Source: Amnibacterium setariae
GTDB taxonomy: Bacteria; Actinomycetota; Actinomycetes; Actinomycetales; Microbacteriaceae
Direction: 5' to 3'
Assembly: GCF_003581425.1 (NCBI RefSeq)
Contig: NZ_QXTG01000002.1
Coordinates: forward strand, 992,001 to 1,056,000
Length of the DNA stretch: 64,000 nt
Shown piece after piece: positions 37,613-46,466 of the stretch. Each line of letters starts with the position of its first letter. Position 1 is the first letter of the stretch. Both the position numbers and the translations under genes were made by a program. The notes under the pieces are model-generated. The model was not told the origin of the DNA. It did not search any database and saw only the letters and a list, made by a program, of their open reading frames with translations.

Positions 37613-39034
37613 GTGTCCGACGAGTCCGGCTTCACCACGGCGATGCGCGGCTACAACCGCGACGAGGTCGATCGTGCGATGCAGGAGCTGCGGCGCGAGC
37701 TGATCAAGGCGAACTCCTCGCTCGCCGAGGCGCAGCGCGAGGTGAAGCGCCTGGGGCAGCGCGTCGAGGAGCTCGACGGGGAGCTCGAGGAGGTCGGCAG
37801 CCCGACGTACTCCGGCCTCGGCCACCGCCTGGAGAGCCTGCTGCGCCTCGCCGAGGAGCAGTCCACCCGCGTGATCGCGCAGGCCGACATCGACTCCGAG
37901 CGGCTGCGGGCCGCGACCCAGGCCGACGTGGACCGCATGCGGGTCGAGGCCGCGGAGCTCGCCGAGCGGCTGCTCGGCGACGCCCGCGAGCAGTCCGAGG
38001 CGATGCTCGCCTCCGCCCGGGCGGAGGCGGACCAGCTGGTCGAGCGCGCCGAGCTGCACGCGGAGACGACGACGCAGGACGCGACGCGGGAGGCCGCCGC
38101 GATCCGCGGCGCCGTCGCGACGGAGGCCGCCGAGCTGCGCGGCACCGCGAAGCGGGAGGCCTCCGCGGTCCGCAGCGCCGCCGAGCGGGAGGCCGCGGAG
38201 CTGCGGGTCGTCGTCGAGCGGGAGACCGCCGCGGCGAAGGAGGACGCGCAGCGGATGACGCGCGAGACCGAGTTCGCCCGCGCCGAGCTCGACCGCGAGC
38301 TCGCGGCCCTGCGCGCCGACGTCGAGGCCGAGGTCGAGCGGACCCGGACCGAGCTGCGGCTCGAGGTCGAGCGCGCCCACGCCGACCTGTCGCGCAAGGC
38401 GGAGCTCGCCCGGGCGGACGTCGCCCGCGAGACGGAGACCGCCCGGCTCGCCGCGGCCCGCGAGGCGGAGGCCGCGCGCGCCGAGCTGCTCGAGGAGCTC
38501 GAGGGCATGCGGCGCGCGCAGCAGCGCGAGCACGAGGCGACGCGCAACGCGCTCGCCGCGGACCTCGCCGAGCTGCGGGACGCGACCGAGCAGGAGATCG
38601 AGCAGGCCCGCCTGGACCTCGACGTCGAGCTGAAGGCGCGGCGCGACGAGGCCGAGCAGGACTACCTCGCGCGGCACCAGGAGGCGGTCGCCTCCACGCA
38701 GCGCTACCTCGACGACGCGAACGCGCAGCTGTCGGACGCCATCCGCCGGGCCGCCGACAAGCGGCTCGAGGCCGACGCCCTGCAGATGCAGATCGAGGTC
38801 GACGGGCGCCGATCCCGCGAGGCCGCGCAGGCCGAGGCGGCGGAGCTCGTCGCGACGGCCCGCGACACGGCCCACGCGATCGTCACCGAGGCCGAGCAGC
38901 GCTCGGCGCAGCTGGTGCGCGACGCGGAGGACCGGCTCGCGGAGCTCCGCGAGGAGCGCGACGGCATCGCCCACTACTTCGAGTCGCTCCGCGGCGCGCT
39001 GGGCAGCGCGCAGCCGGTCGACGTCGAGTCCTGA
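37613..39034 (+). CDS. DivIVA-domain coiled-coil protein
   Basis: A 473-residue, highly charged protein. The N-terminus MSDESGFTTAMRGYNRDEVD contains the DivIVA-type GYNRDEVD motif; nearly everything after it is heptad-rich coiled coil with tandem A-E-R-E/A-A-L-R-type repeats (residues about 25-460). Such proteins act as membrane-curvature or polar scaffolds in actinobacteria, but this is much longer than Wag31 and may be a cytoskeletal coiled-coil protein of the FilP/Scy kind. GTG 37613 is chosen for its GAGGAG site and position before the motif. An AI-2E family permease gene follows after 16 bases. Confidence 0.8.
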   Translation: MSDESGFTTAMRGYNRDEVDRAMQELRRELIKANSSLAEAQREVKRLGQRVEELDGELEEVGSPTYSGLGHRLESLLRLAEEQSTRVIAQADIDSERLRAATQADVDRMRVEAAELAERLLGDAREQSEAMLASARAEADQLVERAELHAETTTQDATREAAAIRGAVATEAAELRGTAKREASAVRSAAEREAAELRVVVERETAAAKEDAQRMTRETEFARAELDRELAALRADVEAEVERTRTELRLEVERAHADLSRKAELARADVARETETARLAAAREAEAARAELLEELEGMRRAQQREHEATRNALAADLAELRDATEQEIEQARLDLDVELKARRDEAEQDYLARHQEAVASTQRYLDDANAQLSDAIRRAADKRLEADALQMQIEVDGRRSREAAQAEAAELVATARDTAHAIVTEAEQRSAQLVRDAEDRLAELREERDGIAHYFESLRGALGSAQPVDVES

Positions 39035-39050
39035 TCGGCGCGCGGACCGC

Positions 39051-40118
39051 ATGAAGGTCCAGAACCCGTTCCGGACCGGCCTGGTCGGCACCCTCGGCGT
39101 CCTGCTGGCGCTCGCGATCGGCGCCGCCGTGCTCCAGCTCGCGACGATCCTCACCTACGTCGTCGCGGCCGCCTTCCTGGCGCTCGGCCTCGACCCGCTC
39201 GTGAGCCAGCTCGAGCGGCTCCGGATGCCGCGCTGGCTCGCGATGCTGATCGCGGTCGTCGTCGTGATCGGCGTCTTCGTCGCGATCGCGTTCCTCATCG
39301 TCCCGGTGATCGTCACGCAGATCGGCAGCCTCGTGAAGGGCATCGCCGACTTCGCCAGCCAGTACCAGGGCTGGAACGACTTCGTGAACCAGGTCCAGAC
39401 CGCCGTGGGCAGCTCGATCAAGGTCAGGGACCTGATCGACCAGGCGGTCGCCTACCTGCAGGACAACGCGGGGACCATCACCGGCGGCGTGCTGTCGGTC
39501 GGCGTCGGCATCATCGGCGGCATCGGCGGCGCCGTGATCGTCGTGATCCTGACGCTGTACTTCACGGCGTCGATGCGGGAGTTCAAGGGCGCGCTGTACC
39601 GGATGGTGCCGATGTCGCGCCGCGCCCGCTTCGCCTCGATCGCGGAGCAGATCTTCTCATCGGTCGGCCGCTACGTGATCGGGCAGGTCGGCCTGGCGCT
39701 CGTCAACGGGGTGCTCAGCTTCATCTTCCTGTCGCTGATCGGTGCGCAGCTGCCGGCGGTGTTCGCCTTCATCGCCTTCCTCGGCAGCCTCATCCCGCTC
39801 GTCGGCACCGTCTCCGCGGCCGTGCTGATCGTGCTCGGCCAGCTCGTGCTCGCGCTCCCGGTGCACACCGGCGGCGGGCTGCCGATCTGGCTGTGGGTCG
39901 CGATCTACTACCTCGTCTACATGCAGCTCGAGGCGTACGTGCTCAGCCCGAACATCATGAACCGCGCGGTGAAGGTGCCGGGCGTCGTCGTCGTGATCGC
40001 GGCGCTGGTCGGCGGCACGCTGCTCGGCATCCTCGGCGCGCTCATCGCGATCCCGGTCGCCGCCGCGGTGCTGCTCATCATCGACCAGGTGATCGTCCCG
40101 CAGCAGGCGGAGGCCTAG
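39051..40118 (+). CDS. AI-2E family transporter (PerM/YdiK type)
   Basis: A 355-residue membrane protein with about eight hydrophobic segments. Family features are FLALGLDPLVSQLERLRMPRWLA near 42-64, an amphipathic region (FVNQVQTAVGSSIKVRDLIDQA) between the second and third spans, and FLGSLIPLVGTVSAAV near 243-258. The family includes AI-2 exporters and Na+/H+ antiporters; function cannot be chosen here. The 16-base gap after the DivIVA-type gene indicates an operon. Confidence 0.88.
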   Translation: MKVQNPFRTGLVGTLGVLLALAIGAAVLQLATILTYVVAAAFLALGLDPLVSQLERLRMPRWLAMLIAVVVVIGVFVAIAFLIVPVIVTQIGSLVKGIADFASQYQGWNDFVNQVQTAVGSSIKVRDLIDQAVAYLQDNAGTITGGVLSVGVGIIGGIGGAVIVVILTLYFTASMREFKGALYRMVPMSRRARFASIAEQIFSSVGRYVIGQVGLALVNGVLSFIFLSLIGAQLPAVFAFIAFLGSLIPLVGTVSAAVLIVLGQLVLALPVHTGGGLPIWLWVAIYYLVYMQLEAYVLSPNIMNRAVKVPGVVVVIAALVGGTLLGILGALIAIPVAAAVLLIIDQVIVPQQAEA

Positions 40119-40140
40119 CCCGGCCCCGCTTCGTTCCCCG

Positions 40141-40470
40141 CTGGTCGGGGTGCGATCGCAGCGAGCCTCGAGACCACCCCGCGGCTCCGGATGGTTTCGA
40201 CACGGGCGCGGAGCGCCCGGCTCAACCACCGTGCGGAGCGCGCGCAGCGAGCGCAGCCGCTGGTCGGGGTGCGAGCGCAGCGAGCCTCGAGACCACCCCG
40301 CGGCACCGGGTGGTTCCGACACGGGCGCAGAGCGCCCGGCTCGACCACCGTGCGCAGCGCGCAGCGAGCCCACCCGCTGATCGAGGTGCGAGCGCAGCGA
40401 GCCTCGAGACCACCCCGCGGCTCCGGGTGGTCTCGACCACCGTGCGGAGCGCGCGCAGCGCGCCCACCCC
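40141..40470. repeat. Three tandem 117-119-bp intergenic repeats
   Basis: Units start at 40141, 40260 and 40377 (last one truncated, about 94 bases). Each begins CTGGTCGGGGTGCGA or a close variant and contains AGCGAGCCTCGAGACCACC, and the first two contain a CGCCCGGCTC-type stem and ACCACCGTGCGGAGCGCGC. The units contain inverted segments (GCCTCGAGAC, GTGGTCTCGA). It fills the 363-base gap 40119-40481; no gene is seen. Confidence 0.85.
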
Positions 40471-40481
40471 CGCCCTTGCGG

Positions 40482-41219
40482 TCAGTCGACGACGAGGGCG
40501 GCGGGGACCGTCGTGGGGAGCGGGGACGCGGCCGGGTTGACCACGCGGACGATCTCGTCGAGCGCGCGGCGCACCTGCGGCTCCCCCACCCACAGGTGCT
40601 TGGCCCCGTCGACGGCGATCAGCTCCGCCTCCGGCACCACCGCGAACCGCTCGCGCGCCTCGGCCGGGCGGAGGAAGTCGTCGAGCTCCGGTACCAGCGC
40701 GACGAGCGGACGGCCGCTGCCGTGCCACCGGGCCAGCTCGCTCTCGGAGGTCCGGTGCAGCGGCGGCGACAGCAGGATCGCGCCCTCGACGTCCTCCGCG
40801 AGGCCGTACTTCAGCGCGAGCTCGGTGCCGAACGACCAGCCCACCAGCCAGGGGTGCGGCAGGCCGCGCCCGGTCGCGAACGCGACCGCGGCGGCGACGT
40901 CGTAGCGCTCCGCGACACCGCCGTCGTACTCCCCCTCGCTGGCGCCGCGCGGGCTCGACGTGCCGCGGGTGTTGAACCGCAGCACCGCGAGGTCCGCGAG
41001 CGCGGGCAGCCGGTTCGCGGCCTTCCGCAGCACGTGCGAGTCCATGAAGCCGCCGTGCGTCGGCAGCGGGTGGAGGGTGACGAGCGTCGCGACGGGCTCG
41101 CGGTCGACCGGTACGGCGAGCTCGCCGACGAGGGTCAGACCGTCCGCGGTGTCGAACGCGACGTCCTCGCGCCGCGCGGCGAGCACCGTGCCGCTGCGGA
41201 CCTCGACCTGCTCGCTCAC
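40482..41219 (-). CDS. Alpha/beta-hydrolase, dienelactone hydrolase-like
   Basis: A 245-residue cytoplasmic hydrolase: LVTLHPLPTHGG near residues 46-57 for the oxyanion hole, nucleophile elbow GWSFGTE near 126, a late Asp in LVPELDDFLRP and His in DGAKHLWVG near 205. It resembles the group of small alpha/beta-fold hydrolases acting on unknown esters. The GTG start overlaps the upstream zinc-ribbon gene by GTGA; the repeat array follows its stop. Confidence 0.82.
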   Translation of the reverse strand: MSEQVEVRSGTVLAARREDVAFDTADGLTLVGELAVPVDREPVATLVTLHPLPTHGGFMDSHVLRKAANRLPALADLAVLRFNTRGTSSPRGASEGEYDGGVAERYDVAAAVAFATGRGLPHPWLVGWSFGTELALKYGLAEDVEGAILLSPPLHRTSESELARWHGSGRPLVALVPELDDFLRPAEARERFAVVPEAELIAVDGAKHLWVGEPQVRRALDEIVRVVNPAASPLPTTVPAALVVD

Positions 41220-41491
41220 GCCGCACGCCAGCAGTGGGCGTGCCAGTGCCGCCGGGCCTCGAGGTCGGCCTGGTCGCCGAGCACGCCGTCCGCGCGCCAC
41301 ACGACCACGTGGGCCACGCCCTCCTCCACGACCCCGCCGCACCCGGGGCAGCGGTACTCCTTCAGCGCCTGGGCGGCCGAGATCGGCTGCACGTGCCACG
41401 ACCGGCCGCGCCGCTCCTCGACGCGCGCGGCACCGGCGAGGCGCAGCGGCGGCGGCTCGTCGTTCGAGCGGAACCGGTTGCGGCGCGGCAC
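41216..41491 (-). CDS. Small zinc-ribbon protein
   Basis: A 91-residue basic protein. A zinc-binding CPGCGG is at about residues 50-55 and HWHAHCW near the C-terminus likely completes the metal site. I recognise the pattern from conserved actinobacterial hypotheticals sometimes labelled ATP/GTP-binding, but there is no nucleotide motif here. The GTG start lies two bases after the upstream stop and the stop overlaps the hydrolase start, so it is the middle of a three-gene operon. Confidence 0.75.
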   Translation of the reverse strand: MPRRNRFRSNDEPPPLRLAGAARVEERRGRSWHVQPISAAQALKEYRCPGCGGVVEEGVAHVVVWRADGVLGDQADLEARRHWHAHCWRAA

Positions 41492-41493
41492 GA

Positions 41494-42162
41494 TCAGTAC
41501 CAGTTGACGGCCTGCGAGTGGGCCCACGCCCCGCACGGGCTGCCGTAGGAGCCGGCGATGTAGCCGAGCCCCCACGTGATCTGCGTCTGCGCGCTGTTCT
41601 GCCAGTCGCCGCCGGCGGTCGCCATCTTGCTGCCGGGCAGGGCCTGCGGGATGCCGTAGGCGCCGCTCGGGTTCGCGGCGTGCGTGTTCCAGCCGGATTC
41701 CTTGTTCCAGAGCTTCACGAGGCAGCTGAACTCGCTCGGCGCCCACCCGCGCGCCGCGACCGCCTTCGCGGCGAACGTCTGCGCCGTGCCGACCGGGGTC
41801 GTGTAGCTCGCGACGCCGCTCGAGCCGCTGCCGGCCTTGGCGCCCGTGCCGCCCCCGCCGATCACCTGCACCTCCGCCTCGGCCTTCGGCGCGTCGACCG
41901 CCTTGAACCCGTCGCGCTTCACGTCGACGAGCACGTAGCCGCCGTCGATCTCGTACCGCTGCACGCCCGACGCCTTCACGAGGGCGGGCTGCTGGTAGAA
42001 CGGCGCCGCGGTCGCCCCGGCGTACGGGTCGGTCACGGTCACGAGCGCGATGCCGGCGCTCGCGAGCATCGCGAACAGGCCGAGCACGAGACGCCCCCGG
42101 GACCTCGGTCGCACGGGTGCTGCGGTCGACGTCGGGGGGACGGTGGTTCCAGGTGCTGCCAC
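41494..42162 (-). CDS. Exported lytic transglycosylase-like protein
   Basis: A 222-residue protein with a proline-rich cytoplasmic tail and one membrane anchor or signal (LVLGLFAMLASAGIALVTV, about residues 26-44). The C-terminal domain reads ESGWNTHAANPSGAYGIPQA, ITWGLGYIAGSYGSPCGAW and ends NWY, matching the actinobacterial SLT-like/aggregation-promoting-factor C-terminal domain, with Glu as the probable catalytic acid. It probably cleaves or remodels peptidoglycan at the cell surface. It leads the operon with the zinc-ribbon and hydrolase genes. Confidence 0.85.
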   Translation of the reverse strand: MAAPGTTVPPTSTAAPVRPRSRGRLVLGLFAMLASAGIALVTVTDPYAGATAAPFYQQPALVKASGVQRYEIDGGYVLVDVKRDGFKAVDAPKAEAEVQVIGGGGTGAKAGSGSSGVASYTTPVGTAQTFAAKAVAARGWAPSEFSCLVKLWNKESGWNTHAANPSGAYGIPQALPGSKMATAGGDWQNSAQTQITWGLGYIAGSYGSPCGAWAHSQAVNWY

Positions 42163-42229
42163 GATCGGAAGAGCGTACCCGAGGGCCTCGGCGGCCCTCC
42201 CTCCGCCACCCCGCGCGATCAGGCCGCGG

Positions 42230-42781
42230 TCATCGCACCGCGAGCATCGCCTCCACGAGGCCGTCGATCAGCACGTCGACCTGCGCCTCGCTGTACCCGC
42301 CCCGCTTCGGGCGGAACGCGATCGATCGAACCCGCTCCACGGGCACGTTCGAGCCGTCCTCGAAGTACGACCGCGCCTCCTCGGCGAACCGGTCGACGTC
42401 GGCGACCGAGTAGCCGATGTGCGCGAAGCCGACACGGGTGAACCGCCTGCCCGCCGGCCGTTCCAGCCGGGCGATGATCTCCTTCGCGAGCTGCCGCGTG
42501 CTCGCGTAGTACGCGCGCTCGCCGCCGGACCGCACCGCCGCGTCCCGCTCCCGCACCGCGAACGCGTCCTCGAGGCGCTCGAGCGCCGCGTCGACCGCGG
42601 GGGTGGCGTAGCCGCCGCGCCGCATGGTGAACGCGGTGCGACGGATGTCCGCGGCGCGCAGCGACCCAGGACCCGCGTCGAACTCGGCGCGCGCGACCGA
42701 GATGAACCGGTCGACCTCCTCCGGGTCGTACCCGAGTCGGCGGTGTCGTTCGCGCGGGAAGGTCGACGGCATGGCCGACAT
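42230..42781 (-). CDS. Short protein with two DivIVA-like motifs
   Basis: A 183-residue protein in which a GYDPEEVDRFI motif near residue 17 and GYSVADVDRFAEEARSYF near 123 mark two DivIVA-like N-terminal modules, each followed by a short helical repeat with FTMRRGGYATPAVDAAL and FRPKRGGYSEAQVDVLI. It lacks the long coiled coil of true DivIVA. Such short proteins are seen in Microbacteriaceae next to cdsA; function is unknown, possibly membrane or pole association. Confidence 0.75.
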   Translation of the reverse strand: MSAMPSTFPRERHRRLGYDPEEVDRFISVARAEFDAGPGSLRAADIRRTAFTMRRGGYATPAVDAALERLEDAFAVRERDAAVRSGGERAYYASTRQLAKEIIARLERPAGRRFTRVGFAHIGYSVADVDRFAEEARSYFEDGSNVPVERVRSIAFRPKRGGYSEAQVDVLIDGLVEAMLAVR

Positions 42782-42836
42782 GATGCCGGAGCGCGGGCCG
42801 CGCGGCCCCCGTTCGCGGGGTCCGGCGTGTCCGCGG

Positions 42837-43856
42837 TCAGGCCGTGGCGAGGAAGAGCGCGAGGGCGACGGCCGCCGACGGCAGCACCGAGTCGAGCCGG
42901 TCGAGCAGGCCGCCGTGGCCGGGCAGCCACGACGACATGTCCTTGACGCCGATGTCGCGCTTGATCATCGACTCGCCGAGGTCGCCGAGCGTGCCCGTGG
43001 CGAGGATCACGACGCCGAAGACCGCGCCGAACCAGATCGGGCGGTCGAGCAGCAGCGGCGCGAGCACGGCGCCGAGCACGATCGTCGCGACCGCGGCGCC
43101 GGCCAGCCCCTCCCACGTCTTCTTCGGGCTGATCCGCGGCGCCATCGGGTGCTTGCCGAAGCGCAGGCCGGTGACGTAGGCGAACACGTCGCTCGCGACG
43201 ACGACCGCGAGGAACGCGAGCGTCCACCACTGGCCGCCCCGCTGCGCGAGCAGCACCACGGCGGACGTGCCGAGGCCGGTGACGTACAGCTGGACGAACG
43301 CCGTCACGAGCAGGTCGCGCCCGAGCAGCCGACCGGCGACGGGCCGGGCGGGCTGCTGCAGCAGCCGCCACAGCACGGCGACGACCACCGCGAACACGAC
43401 CGCCGCGAGCCAGCCGCCCGGGACCAGCGGCGTCGGCAGGCGGCCGGCGCCGGTCTGGTCGGGCGCGGGCAGCACCGACACGTAGGCGGCGGGCACGGCG
43501 AGCACGCCCGCGACCGCGGCGCCGACGCGCGGCACCCGGATGCCCGCGTGCCGCACGGCGACCGCGAGCTCCGAGGTGCCGAACCCCACGAGCGCCATCG
43601 CGAGCAGCACGAAGATCGGCTTCCAGATGACGAGGCTGACGATGACGAGCGCCCCCAGGCCGACGCCGAGGCCGATCGCGCCGACCAGGTTGCGGCCGCT
43701 GCGCGCGGTCAGGCGCGCGTTGGCCTCGTCGAAGTGGGCGCGGGTCTGCCGCACCTGGTCGCGGATCTCACCGCGGGTCGCGCGGATCTGCTCCTGCAGC
43801 TCGGCGGAGTTCCGCGGCCGCCGGGACCGCCCCGTGCCGGGCCCCCCGTCCGTCAC
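42837..43856 (-). CDS. cdsA: Phosphatidate cytidylyltransferase
   Basis: A 339-residue CDP-diacylglycerol synthase with about eight membrane spans after a charged 55-residue N-terminal extension. The family signature is at the C-terminus: SMIKRDIGVKDMSSWLPGHG followed by GLLDRLDS. It makes CDP-diacylglycerol for phospholipid synthesis. It starts four bases downstream of frr, continuing the conserved pyrH-frr-cdsA order. Confidence 0.95.
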   Translation of the reverse strand: MTDGGPGTGRSRRPRNSAELQEQIRATRGEIRDQVRQTRAHFDEANARLTARSGRNLVGAIGLGVGLGALVIVSLVIWKPIFVLLAMALVGFGTSELAVAVRHAGIRVPRVGAAVAGVLAVPAAYVSVLPAPDQTGAGRLPTPLVPGGWLAAVVFAVVVAVLWRLLQQPARPVAGRLLGRDLLVTAFVQLYVTGLGTSAVVLLAQRGGQWWTLAFLAVVVASDVFAYVTGLRFGKHPMAPRISPKKTWEGLAGAAVATIVLGAVLAPLLLDRPIWFGAVFGVVILATGTLGDLGESMIKRDIGVKDMSSWLPGHGGLLDRLDSVLPSAAVALALFLATA

Positions 43857-43859
43857 CGC

Positions 43860-44414
43860 TCAGACCTCGAGCAGTTCGGCCTCTTTGCGCTTCAGCGCCT
43901 CGTCGATCTGATCGACGTGGCGCTTCGTCAGCGCCTCCAGCTCCTTCTCGCCGCGCGAGATCTCGTCGTCGCTGACCTCGCCGGTGAGGGCGTCCAGGTC
44001 GTCCTTCGCGCGACGGCGGATGTTGCGCACGGAGACCTTCGCGTTCTCGCCCTTGTCGCGGACGATCTTCACGAACTCCTTGCGGCGGTCCTGCGTCAGC
44101 TCCGGCATCACCACGCGGATGATCGAGCCGTCGTTCGACGGCGTCGCACCGAGGTTCGGCGCCGTCGCGATCGCCTTCTCCATCTCCTTCAGCGCGCCCT
44201 TGTCGTAGGGCGTGATGACGAGCATGCGCGCCTCCGGCTGCTGCAGGCTCGCGAGCTGGCCGAGCGGCGTCGGGGTGCCGTAGTAGTCGACCGGGATGCG
44301 CTGGAACAGCGCCGGGTTGGCGCGGCCGGTCCGGACGGTGTTGAAGTCGTCCTTGGCCACCTCGACCGCCTTGGTCATGCGGTCGCCCGCCTCCTGCAGC
44401 ACGTCGGCGATCAC
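43860..44414 (-). CDS. frr: Ribosome recycling factor
   Basis: A 184-residue RRF of normal size: [20 protein letters not shown] near 27-46, the hinge, and [20 protein letters not shown] followed by [13 protein letters not shown]. With EF-G it splits post-termination ribosomes. GTG start with GAGGAGAGGGG upstream, and its own TAGGCT -10 in the short gap after pyrH. Confidence 0.97.
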   Translation of the reverse strand: MIADVLQEAGDRMTKAVEVAKDDFNTVRTGRANPALFQRIPVDYYGTPTPLGQLASLQQPEARMLVITPYDKGALKEMEKAIATAPNLGATPSNDGSIIRVVMPELTQDRRKEFVKIVRDKGENAKVSVRNIRRRAKDDLDALTGEVSDDEISRGEKELEALTKRHVDQIDEALKRKEAELLEV

Positions 44415-44444
44415 CGGCGACCCCTCTCCTCGAACAACCCTGGA

Positions 44445-44450
44445 AGCCTA
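44445..44450 (-). promoter_or_regulatory. -10 box for frr
   Basis: TAGGCT on the minus strand in the 42-base gap between the pyrH stop and the frr start, with a strong ribosome-binding site after it. It suggests frr-cdsA can be transcribed apart from pyrH. Confidence 0.4.
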
Positions 44451-44456
44451 CCGGCG

Positions 44457-45155
44457 TCAGGCTGAGACGACCGTGCCGACCTCGGCCCCGCGGATCGCGT
44501 CGGCGATCGAGCCGTCGCCCTCGATGCCGAAGACGCGCATCGCCATGCCGTTGTCCATGCAGAGGCTGAAGGCGGTGGAGTCCACGACCTTGAGGCCCTT
44601 CTGCAGCGCCTCCGAGTACGTGACGCTCTCGAGCTTCACCGCGTCGGGGTCGAGGCGCGGGTCGGCGGAGTAGACGCCGTCGACGCCGTTCTTCGCGACG
44701 AGGACCTCGTCCGCGTGGATCTCGAGCGCGCGCTGCGCGGCGACCGTGTCGGTCGAGAAGAACGGCAGGCCGGCGCCGGCGCCGAAGATGACGATGCGGC
44801 CCTTCTCGAGGTGCCGGATCGCGCGGCGCGGGATGTAGGGCTCCGCGACCTGCGTCATCGAGATCGCGGACTGCACGCGGGTCTGCACCCCGGTCTGCTC
44901 CAGGAAGTCCTGCAGCGCGAGGGCGTTCATCACCGTGCCGAGCATGCCCATGTAGTCGGCCCGCGTACGGTCCATGCCGGCCTGGCTCAGCTCGGCGCCC
45001 CGGAAGAAGTTGCCGCCGCCGACCACGACGGCGACCTGGACCTCGGTGGAGGCCGCGGCGATCTGCTCGGCGATCGACCGCACCACGTCCGGCGCGACGC
45101 CGAACGTGCCGCCTCCGAGCGCCTCGCCCGACAGCTTCAGGACCACACGACGCAT
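44457..45155 (-). CDS. pyrH: Uridylate (UMP) kinase
   Basis: A 232-residue amino acid kinase-fold enzyme: [11 protein letters not shown] at the N-terminus, [11 protein letters not shown] near 43-53, [18 protein letters not shown] near 66-83 and [15 protein letters not shown] near 132. It phosphorylates UMP to UDP. ATG 45155 has GAGGGGGAG upstream and a TAGCCT -10 just before that. Confidence 0.97.
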   Translation of the reverse strand: MRRVVLKLSGEALGGGTFGVAPDVVRSIAEQIAAASTEVQVAVVVGGGNFFRGAELSQAGMDRTRADYMGMLGTVMNALALQDFLEQTGVQTRVQSAISMTQVAEPYIPRRAIRHLEKGRIVIFGAGAGLPFFSTDTVAAQRALEIHADEVLVAKNGVDGVYSADPRLDPDAVKLESVTYSEALQKGLKVVDSTAFSLCMDNGMAMRVFGIEGDGSIADAIRGAEVGTVVSA

Positions 45156-45179
45156 CCGCTCCCCCTCACGTTCCGGACG

Positions 45180-45185
45180 AGGCTA
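45180..45185 (-). promoter_or_regulatory. -10 box for pyrH
   Basis: TAGCCT on the minus strand, about 25 bases before the pyrH ATG. It separates pyrH from the upstream secreted-protein gene. Confidence 0.4.
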
Positions 45186-45206
45186 GTGGACGCGCGGCGG
45201 CCATCC

Positions 45207-46319
45207 TCAAGCGCGGGCACCGAGCGGGACGGCGAAGACCGGCCAGGCGTGGTGGCCGCCCGGGCCCGTGGTGACGCCGAGGATCAGCGCCGCCGAGCCG
45301 TCCGGGGAGCGCAGCACCGAGCACCCCTCGGGCTCATACGCGCCGCCCGGCCAGGCCCCGTCCACCTGCCCGAGCGTCGGGAACGGCGTGATCGCCGTGC
45401 GGACCCCGGACACCCAGTCGAACTGCTCGAGCGCCATCGGGTCGCTCGGCACCGGGGCGCCGGAGCCGCCGTTGCCGAGGCCGACCCAGCGGAACAGCGT
45501 GCTGTCCACGGTGGCGAAGCCCTGCAGCGTGGGCGCGTTCACGGGCAGGGTCATGCGTCCGCAGGGCGCGTCGACGCCCTGGACGAGGTCGCTGATCCGG
45601 CGGCGGGTGTACCGCTCCTGCCGGCCGGTCGTGAAGTCGAACATCCGCTCCACGGCGAAGCCGCGGTCCCAGTCGAAGGCGTAGACGGCCTCCTGCGGCG
45701 CGCCGGCGTCGTTCGGGAACTGCGGGAGCCAGGTCACGCCGCCAGGGATCCCGTCGATCGCCCAGGTGCCCGGCGTGTACGCGAACCGGGCCAGGCGGCC
45801 GCCGTTCGGGTCGCTCTGCGGCACGGGGCCCTGCAGGCTCATCCACACGTCGTGCCCGCCGTCGGGGCGCGGCTCGACGTGCAGGCCCAGCCCGTGGCCG
45901 CCGTCGACCACGACCATCGCGTCGAGCTCGGGGTTGGCGGTGGCGGAGGTCGCGGGGCCGGTGCTGCGCGCGATGACGGTCGTGTACCGGCCCTCCGCGG
46001 TGCCCTCGCGGGACTGCGTGGTGAACAGCTCGCCGGTGCGGCAGACCTCCACCTGCTGCAGCACAGCGCCGGACGTGCGCGGGACGAGCGAGGCGACCTG
46101 CGCGGGCGGGCCGAGCATGACCGGCGGCGGAGGCGGCGGAGGCGCCGTCGGTGCGGCCGTCGGTGACGGCGGCGGCGGTGCGGCGGGCGACGGCGTCGGG
46201 CGCGCGGTCTCCACCGTCGCCTGCGACGCGCGGGCGCCGAACGCGGCCACGGCGACGGCCGCCGAGCCGACGCCGACCGCGCCGCCGACGAGCAGGGCGC
46301 GTCGCGAGTACTCGATCAT
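45207..46319 (-). CDS. Secreted protein, possible TagC-like beta-propeller
   Basis: A 370-residue exported protein. The N-terminus SRRALLVGGAVGVGSAAVAVAAFGA is a likely Tat signal, followed by a proline/alanine linker (residues about 40-68). The globular part has repeated strands with CRTGELFTTQSREGT, DGGHGLGLHVEP and FVHR-like turns resembling the P68 RBP/TagC-like propeller family (teichoic acid biosynthesis protein C), which is a weak recognition. It lies between tsf and pyrH, where most relatives have no gene. Confidence 0.6.
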   Translation of the reverse strand: MIEYSRRALLVGGAVGVGSAAVAVAAFGARASQATVETARPTPSPAAPPPPSPTAAPTAPPPPPPPVMLGPPAQVASLVPRTSGAVLQQVEVCRTGELFTTQSREGTAEGRYTTVIARSTGPATSATANPELDAMVVVDGGHGLGLHVEPRPDGGHDVWMSLQGPVPQSDPNGGRLARFAYTPGTWAIDGIPGGVTWLPQFPNDAGAPQEAVYAFDWDRGFAVERMFDFTTGRQERYTRRRISDLVQGVDAPCGRMTLPVNAPTLQGFATVDSTLFRWVGLGNGGSGAPVPSDPMALEQFDWVSGVRTAITPFPTLGQVDGAWPGGAYEPEGCSVLRSPDGSAALILGVTTGPGGHHAWPVFAVPLGARA

Positions 46320-46417
46320 CTCCCCGCGCCCCTCGACCTGGACCGGCCACGCTACGCCGCTGCGCGGTCCGACCGGCCGCGACGACCCGGTCCCGCGGCG
46401 ATCCGCCCCCGGACGCG

Positions 46418-46455
46418 CGAAGCGCCCCGCGACCGGTCGGCCGCGGGGCGCTTCG
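46418..46455. terminator. Terminator hairpin downstream of tsf
   Basis: CGAAGCGCCCCGCG (46418-46431) pairs perfectly with CGCGGGGCGCTTCG (46442-46455), a 14-bp stem with a 10-base loop, starting 11 bases after the tsf stop. It would insulate rpsB-tsf from the secreted-protein gene. Confidence 0.8.
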
Positions 46456-46466
46456 ACGGGGTGGGA

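Noticed and set aside
40141-40470. Repeat array considered as CRISPR
   Set aside because: Units are contiguous, 117-119 bases, diverged and without unique spacers, and there are no cas genes.
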